This document shows positions 12,489-16,855 of a stretch of 16,855 nucleotides of DNA, piece by piece (the first letter of the stretch is position 1; every line of letters begins with the position of its first letter). A model generated the notes under the pieces. That model was not told the origin of the DNA, did no database searches, and was given only the letters and a program-made list of their open reading frames with translations. The position numbers and the translations under genes are program-made. Source of the stretch: Oscillospiraceae bacterium (lineage in GTDB: Bacteria; Bacillota; Clostridia; Oscillospirales; Ruminococcaceae); assembly GCA_029005335.1 (NCBI GenBank), contig JAQXFT010000222.1, positions 1 through 16,855 of the forward strand. The letters are read 5' to 3'.

Positions 12489-15400
12489 TTAACGGTTATC
12501 CCTCATGATTCTTACAACATTCTTCATAAGCTCAAAGGGCGATGATTTCGGCATTATTTTTACAGATACATATGATTTGTTTATGCCGTTGAAGGTAACC
12601 CTTCCCCTGTATGCCTGAGAAAGTGCCTGAGCCTGTTTCATATCGAGATTTTCCGTATAGAAATACATCTGACCATTACGCTGAGTAATTTCGCTTATAC
12701 CCAGTGATGATGCTGTATTCCGGAGCAGAGATATTTCGATAAGTCCGGTTACAGATTCCGGAACGTCTCCGTATCTGTCAATAAGCTCATCAATGAGGTC
12801 TGTTTTGTCGTATTCATTTTCAACAGTCATTATTTTTTTGTATACAGATATTCTCTGATTAAGGCTTGATATATAATCATCAGGAATATGTGCATTTATC
12901 TGTATGTCAACTGTACAGTCCATAATTTCAGGAGGCTTTTCACCTTTTGCCTCAGCAACTGCTTCTGAAAGAAGCCTGATATACATATCATATCCGACCG
13001 CTTCCATCTGTCCGTGCTGTTTTCCTCCGAGAATACTTCCCGCACCTCTTATTTCAAGGTCACGCATTGCAATTCTGAATCCGCTTCCGAACTGCGTAAA
13101 CTCCCTCATTGCACTTAGTCTCTTTGAAGCTACTTCGCTCAGAATTTTATCCTTCTGAAATGTAAAATATGCATATGCCCTGCGGTTTGAACGTCCTACA
13201 CGTCCCCTGAGCTGATATAGCTGAGAAAGTCCGAAACGGTCAGAATCCTCTATGATAAGTGTATTTACATTCGGAACGTCAACACCTGTTTCTATAATGG
13301 TAGTGCATACAAGTATATCTATTTCATGCTCCACAAGTGAACGCCATATATCAGACATTTTTTCTTCTTCCATCTGACCATGTGCATAAGCTGTTTTTGC
13401 ATTCGGGAACATCTGCGAAAGCTTTCCGGCACAAAGCTGAATTGTTTCGACTCTGTTGTGAATATAGTATACCTGTCCTCCTCTTTTAAGCTCTCTCGTT
13501 ATAGCCTGAGCAATCAATCCGGTATTATATTCAACAACATATGTCTGAACAGGGTGTCTGTCCTGCGGAGGTTCTTCGATTACCGACATATCACGTATTC
13601 CGCTCATAGCCATATTGAGAGTTCTCGGAATCGGCGTTGCTGAAAGAGTAAGAATATCCACTGCCGGAAAATTCTGCTTGAATTTTTCCTTGTGTGCCAC
13701 TCCGAAACGCTGTTCCTCATCTATTACCGCAAGCCCCAAATCCTTGAATACTACATTTTTCTGTATAATTTTGTGAGTACCGATTAAAAGGTCAATTTGT
13801 CCCTTTTTAAGCTTGCGGATTATTTCGGACTGCTGTTTCGGAGTGCGATAGCGTGAAAGCAATTCTATTGTAAGAGGAAATCCTTCAAAACGTCTCAGAG
13901 CAGTCTGATAGTGTTGCCATGCAAGTACAGTTGTCGGTGCAAGTATTGCACACTGTTTTCCGCTGAGGACACATTTCATACACGCACGGAATGCGACTTC
14001 TGTCTTTCCGAACCCTACATCTCCGCAAAGCAATCTGTCCATAGGTCTCGCACGTTCCATATCGGCTTTTATTTCGTCGATGCTCCGGAGCTGGTCATCA
14101 GTTTCGGCATAAGGGAAACGCTCCTCGAAATCACGCTGAATTTCATCATCAGGAAAAAATGCAAATCCTGTTGTCTGTTCACGCTTGGCGTAAAGCTTTA
14201 CAAGCTCATCAGCCATATCCCGAACGGATTTTTTAACCTTGTTTCTTGTTTTCTGCCATTCTCCGGAGGAAAGCTTATTAAGCTTTACTCCCGAATCGTC
14301 ACGAGGGCCTATATATTTTGATACCATATCAAGCTGTGTGACTGGGACATAGAGCTTGTCAGTGCCGGCATACTGTATTGTTATATAGTCTTTTGTTACG
14401 TCCTCAAATTCAAGCTTTTTTATTCCTATAAATCTGCCTATTCCATAGCCGGAATGTACTATCAAATCCCCCTCCGCTATATCGGAAAGGCTTCGGATTG
14501 CTTCGGAATTTTTTACCTTCTTCCTTTTCTTTTTAGATGAATCAAGGGATTTGCTCTGAGTTATAAGAACAGTTTTATTTTCGGGATATTCAAAGCCACT
14601 GCTGAAGCATTTAGGAGTAATATATACATTGCCTTTTTTAGTTTTTATATCGTTGTTTATTATAAAGCATGGGATTCCCTTATCCTCTATATCCTGCTGG
14701 ACTATCGGAAGTGTTTTCTGACTTCCTATTGCAAGAACTATCCTGTATCCGTTTGAACAGTAGGATTCAAGGTCATCAAACAACTGCTTCATATCACCGC
14801 TCCATACGGACGTTTGCAGACAGTCGAAGCTTATAAGCTTTTCATAGGATATACGGTCACTTCCCTGCATGAAGTTATTCATATAAATCTGTGTATATTT
14901 ATCGGCTATTACATGAATCTGCGGAAGCTCAAGATAATATCCGTCAAGGCCTCTGCATATCTGTCCATCTTCCAGAAGTATTTTTATATCCTCATTATAC
15001 TGTGCAAGGACTGCTGATGATGTCTCAGGAATTTCCGGATATTCGGAAAAAAATACATTTTCATCAATATAATCAAAAATTGTGGAGGGAGTTTTATATA
15101 TAAGGGGATAATATTTCTGTATATCAGAAAGAATTTCTCCTGCCTCAAGCCTTGCAACATCATTTCCGAGATTTTCCCTGACTTTATCCGCATGCTTTCC
15201 CCTGACGGATTTCATAAGCTTAGAAATATCTGAAGCAAGTTTTTCAGAATCATATACAAGCTCTGAAGCCGGCGGAATCTCTATTTTGTCAATATGCTCT
15301 GTACGTCTCTGCGTATCAGTTTCAAAATATGATATGCTGTCAACATCATCTCCGAAAAGTTCTGTTCTTATCGGAAGCTTTGACTGTACAGGAAAAATAT

Positions 15401-15941
15401 CTATTATAGAACCTCTTATGGAAAACTGTCCCGCACCCTCTACCATTTCGCAACGCTGATAACCGCATGATAAAAGAATACGTGAAAGCTTATCCGGATT
15501 TATCTCCGATGAGGATTCTATTGTTATTATATTGTCTATAAGAATATCAGGCGGAATTGTCGGCTGCATTACAGCTTCAATTCCCGCACATATTATACAG
15601 CATTCATTCCGTACGGCTTTTGAAAGTGCTGAAATCCTTTGATTTTCATAATCCTTTGAAGCACCCTCGGCATGAGTAAGCGAAAGCTCCTTTGACGGAA
15701 ACAATACGGCAATTTCTCTGTCTGCCATTTCGTTTATATCATCACAAAGTCTTTTTGCAGAGGCTTCTGAACCTGTTATAACAAGCGAAATCCTATCCTG
15801 AGGACAATGCGTATACAAAAGCTGTGCCTTATGTATATTTGAAAGTCCTGTAACCGATACCGGTGAAATCTTTCTTTTAATGGCATCGGCTAAAACCTGA
15901 GAGCTTTTAAGCTCATTAAAAAAATTCTGAAATATCTTCAT
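12489..15941 (-). CDS. mfd: Transcription-repair coupling factor Mfd
   Basis: Mfd is an ATP-dependent DNA translocase that pushes RNA polymerase off at lesions and recruits UvrA for strand-specific repair. It is full length at 1150 aa (usual about 1150-1180). Domains in order: UvrB-like N-terminal module (about 1-340), a poorly conserved D3 (about 350-460), Lys-rich linker (468-478), RNA-polymerase-interacting CarD-like domain (about 484-548, GDLIVHSGYGIGRFIGI), and RecG-like translocase. The translocase has Walker A GDVGFGKTE (640-648), DEEQ (741-744), SATPIPRTL (767-775), TTIIETGVDVPN (880s) and QLRGRVGRS (910-918). A C-terminal regulatory TRCF domain (about 1000-1140) follows. Start ATG 15941 has AAAAGGG upstream. 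It lies 27 bases after pth and shares its promoter. No clear terminator follows the stop. Confidence 0.98.
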   Translation of the reverse strand: MKIFQNFFNELKSSQVLADAIKRKISPVSVTGLSNIHKAQLLYTHCPQDRISLVITGSEASAKRLCDDINEMADREIAVLFPSKELSLTHAEGASKDYENQRISALSKAVRNECCIICAGIEAVMQPTIPPDILIDNIITIESSSEINPDKLSRILLSCGYQRCEMVEGAGQFSIRGSIIDIFPVQSKLPIRTELFGDDVDSISYFETDTQRRTEHIDKIEIPPASELVYDSEKLASDISKLMKSVRGKHADKVRENLGNDVARLEAGEILSDIQKYYPLIYKTPSTIFDYIDENVFFSEYPEIPETSSAVLAQYNEDIKILLEDGQICRGLDGYYLELPQIHVIADKYTQIYMNNFMQGSDRISYEKLISFDCLQTSVWSGDMKQLFDDLESYCSNGYRIVLAIGSQKTLPIVQQDIEDKGIPCFIINNDIKTKKGNVYITPKCFSSGFEYPENKTVLITQSKSLDSSKKKRKKVKNSEAIRSLSDIAEGDLIVHSGYGIGRFIGIKKLEFEDVTKDYITIQYAGTDKLYVPVTQLDMVSKYIGPRDDSGVKLNKLSSGEWQKTRNKVKKSVRDMADELVKLYAKREQTTGFAFFPDDEIQRDFEERFPYAETDDQLRSIDEIKADMERARPMDRLLCGDVGFGKTEVAFRACMKCVLSGKQCAILAPTTVLAWQHYQTALRRFEGFPLTIELLSRYRTPKQQSEIIRKLKKGQIDLLIGTHKIIQKNVVFKDLGLAVIDEEQRFGVAHKEKFKQNFPAVDILTLSATPIPRTLNMAMSGIRDMSVIEEPPQDRHPVQTYVVEYNTGLIAQAITRELKRGGQVYYIHNRVETIQLCAGKLSQMFPNAKTAYAHGQMEEEKMSDIWRSLVEHEIDILVCTTIIETGVDVPNVNTLIIEDSDRFGLSQLYQLRGRVGRSNRRAYAYFTFQKDKILSEVASKRLSAMREFTQFGSGFRIAMRDLEIRGAGSILGGKQHGQMEAVGYDMYIRLLSEAVAEAKGEKPPEIMDCTVDIQINAHIPDDYISSLNQRISVYKKIMTVENEYDKTDLIDELIDRYGDVPESVTGLIEISLLRNTASSLGISEITQRNGQMYFYTENLDMKQAQALSQAYRGRVTFNGINKSYVSVKIMPKSSPFELMKNVVRIMRDNR

Positions 15942-15968
15942 TCTTCTGCCCTTTTCTCACATTATACT

Positions 15969-16589
15969 TTAATTGAATTTATTCATAGCTTCATCTGTCT
16001 TGCCATTAACCATAAGCTTTACGGCTTCTTCAGCATTTCCTATAGCCTGCTGAAGCTTTTCCATATCATCAGGCCGGAATTTTCCGAGTACCCATTTTGC
16101 AAGGTCATAATCGGGGTGAGGCTTTTTTCCGACTCCGAGCTTGATTCTTAAAAATTCCTCTGTACCTGTCAAATCAATAATGCTTCTTATGCCGTTATGT
16201 CCTCCATGTGTACCCTTTCTGCGTATTCTCATTTTTGAGGGTTCAAGCGATATGTCATCATATATTACTATAAGATGTTCCGTATCAAGCTTGTAGAAAT
16301 TAAGTGCCTCAACAATTGATTCTCCGCTGTTATTCATATATGTTGTAGGCTTCAGTAAAAGACATCTTTTTTCCGCAATAGTTACGTCTGTACAAAGTCC
16401 CTTGAATTTCATTCTGTCAATTTTTACTCCGAGATTTTCAGCGATTCTGTCAACTGCCATAAATCCCGCATTGTGCCTTGTAGTCTGATATTCAAGCCCC
16501 GGATTTCCAAGACCTGCTATTATGTATTCAACCTTTCCTCCGCCCGATGACTGTGAGGAAATTTTTGCGAATGCATCAAAAATACTCAT
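15969..16589 (-). CDS. pth: Peptidyl-tRNA hydrolase
   Basis: It hydrolyses the ester bond of peptidyl-tRNAs that drop off ribosomes, recycling tRNA; cytoplasmic and essential. The start chosen is 16589 (206 aa), with AGGAGGG 5 bases upstream; an in-frame ATG at 16655 lies within the promoter and is rejected. Family landmarks: GLGNPG (26-31, N29), catalytic H39 in TTRHNAGF, substrate-binding Asn in TTYMNNSG, D111 in IVIYDDI, and GGHNG (129-133, N132). It carries an 18-residue N-terminal extension (SIFDAFAKISSQSSGGG) compared with the roughly 190-aa E. coli enzyme. First gene of a pth-mfd operon, an order common in Firmicutes (spoVC-mfd). Confidence 0.97.
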   Translation of the reverse strand: MSIFDAFAKISSQSSGGGKVEYIIAGLGNPGLEYQTTRHNAGFMAVDRIAENLGVKIDRMKFKGLCTDVTIAEKRCLLLKPTTYMNNSGESIVEALNFYKLDTEHLIVIYDDISLEPSKMRIRRKGTHGGHNGIRSIIDLTGTEEFLRIKLGVGKKPHPDYDLAKWVLGKFRPDDMEKLQQAIGNAEEAVKLMVNGKTDEAMNKFN

Positions 16590-16626
16590 AAATACCCTCC
16601 TGTTTTTATAATTTTTCTGAAATATA

Positions 16627-16655
16627 ATTATATCATAAACTTCCGGTTTATGCAA
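16627..16655 (-). promoter_or_regulatory. Promoter of pth-mfd with dyad in the spacer
   Basis: Minus strand: TTGCAT (complement 16650-16655), 17 bases, TATAAT (complement 16627-16632) with TGA directly before the -10. A perfect 7-bp dyad, CATAAAC (16634-16640) / GTTTATG (16646-16652) with TTCCG between, fills the spacer and overlaps the -35. Confidence 0.85.
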
Positions 16656-16764
16656 GAATTATGTTAAGATATTAATGAAGAAAATTTGTTGTACATAATA
16701 TATAAAATGCAGACAAAAAAATCAGACTTAACAAAATATTCATAATCAGTTAATAATTATATGG

Positions 16765-16770
16765 TATAAT
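16765..16770 (+). promoter_or_regulatory. Extended -10 promoter element of the truncated 3'-end gene
   Basis: TATAAT preceded by TGG (extended -10). No good -35 at 17 bases. AAAGGAGGTC (16785-16794) precedes the ATG at 16803. Confidence 0.6.
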
Positions 16771-16802
16771 TTGTATATCATTTAAAAGGAGGTCTCCACG
16801 TT

Positions 16803-16855
16803 ATGAAATTCAAAAAAATTTTATCCGGTATTCTTGCATGTGCAACAGTTTGCAG
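16803..16855 (+). CDS. N-terminus of an exported protein (signal peptide), cut by window edge
   Basis: Only 17 codons are present: MKFKKILSGILACATVC, a Lys-rich n-region and hydrophobic core typical of a Sec signal peptide. Strong AAAGGAGG (16785-16792) lies upstream. Whether it is cleaved by signal peptidase I or II, and what the mature protein does, cannot be seen. It diverges from pth across a 213-base intergenic region holding both promoters. Confidence 0.75.
   Translation, partial: MKFKKILSGILACATVC

Noticed and set aside
16590..16655. Longer N-terminus for peptidyl-tRNA hydrolase starting at 16655
   Set aside because: The extra codons would run through the promoter -10 and the AGGAGGG site; the start at 16589 is properly spaced.

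Overview
The window looks like chromosome of a Gram-positive, low-to-mid-GC anaerobe of the Ruminococcus / Oscillospiraceae type (Clostridia). The evidence is a PPi-dependent pyruvate phosphate dikinase (PPDK), a clostridial-type SpoVAC, the Firmicute pairing of pth with mfd, AT-rich intergenic DNA with clear sigma-A promoters (TTGACA-17-TATAAT), GGAGG-type ribosome binding sites, and Ser/Thr-rich secreted proteins. The genus is an inference; there is no rRNA in the window.

Layout. (1) 1-1980: 3' three-quarters of ppdK (+) ending at a strong terminator. (2) 2030-2470: a lone spoVAC (+) without its usual spoVAD/spoVAE partners. (3) 2507-7822, all on the minus strand: an OmpR-type response regulator and an unusual histidine kinase with overlapping ATG/TGA, followed by two tandem paralogous membrane-anchored VanY-type D,D-carboxypeptidases, each with its own promoter, a similar leader and its own terminator. 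This reads as a cell-wall sensing and remodelling module. (4) 8067-8915 (+): a two-TM protein with a helical repeat (TPR-like) cytoplasmic domain, divergent from the regulator. (5) 8941-9813 (-) LysR regulator and 9925-10194 (+) small PQ-loop/SemiSWEET-like membrane protein, divergent, with interleaved promoters inside one dyad-symmetric site. (6) 10275-10430 (+): a gene-free interval with a near-consensus promoter, a 5' hairpin beginning where transcription should start, an ATG-free pyrimidine-rich stretch and an intrinsic terminator. This is the best candidate here for an undescribed element, a small RNA of about 115-120 nt. (7) 10477-12488: accessory-looking DNA with an unknown lipoprotein (-), an unknown polytopic membrane protein (+) under a perfect consensus promoter, and two possible decayed minus-strand reading frames on either side of it. 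(8) 12489-16589 (-): pth-mfd operon. (9) 16803-end (+): the first 17 codons of an exported protein.

Functional reading. ppdK, pth and mfd are housekeeping. The two-component/VanY module probably couples an envelope signal to trimming of terminal D-Ala from peptidoglycan precursors, though it need not confer glycopeptide resistance because no vanH/A/X-type genes are present. The most novel parts are the candidate sRNA, whose exposed CTCCTTTCT repeats the anti-Shine-Dalgarno end of 16S rRNA, the kinase with its long Pro/Asp/Tyr-rich outer segment, and several well-formed but unassigned operator-like repeats in the intergenic regions.
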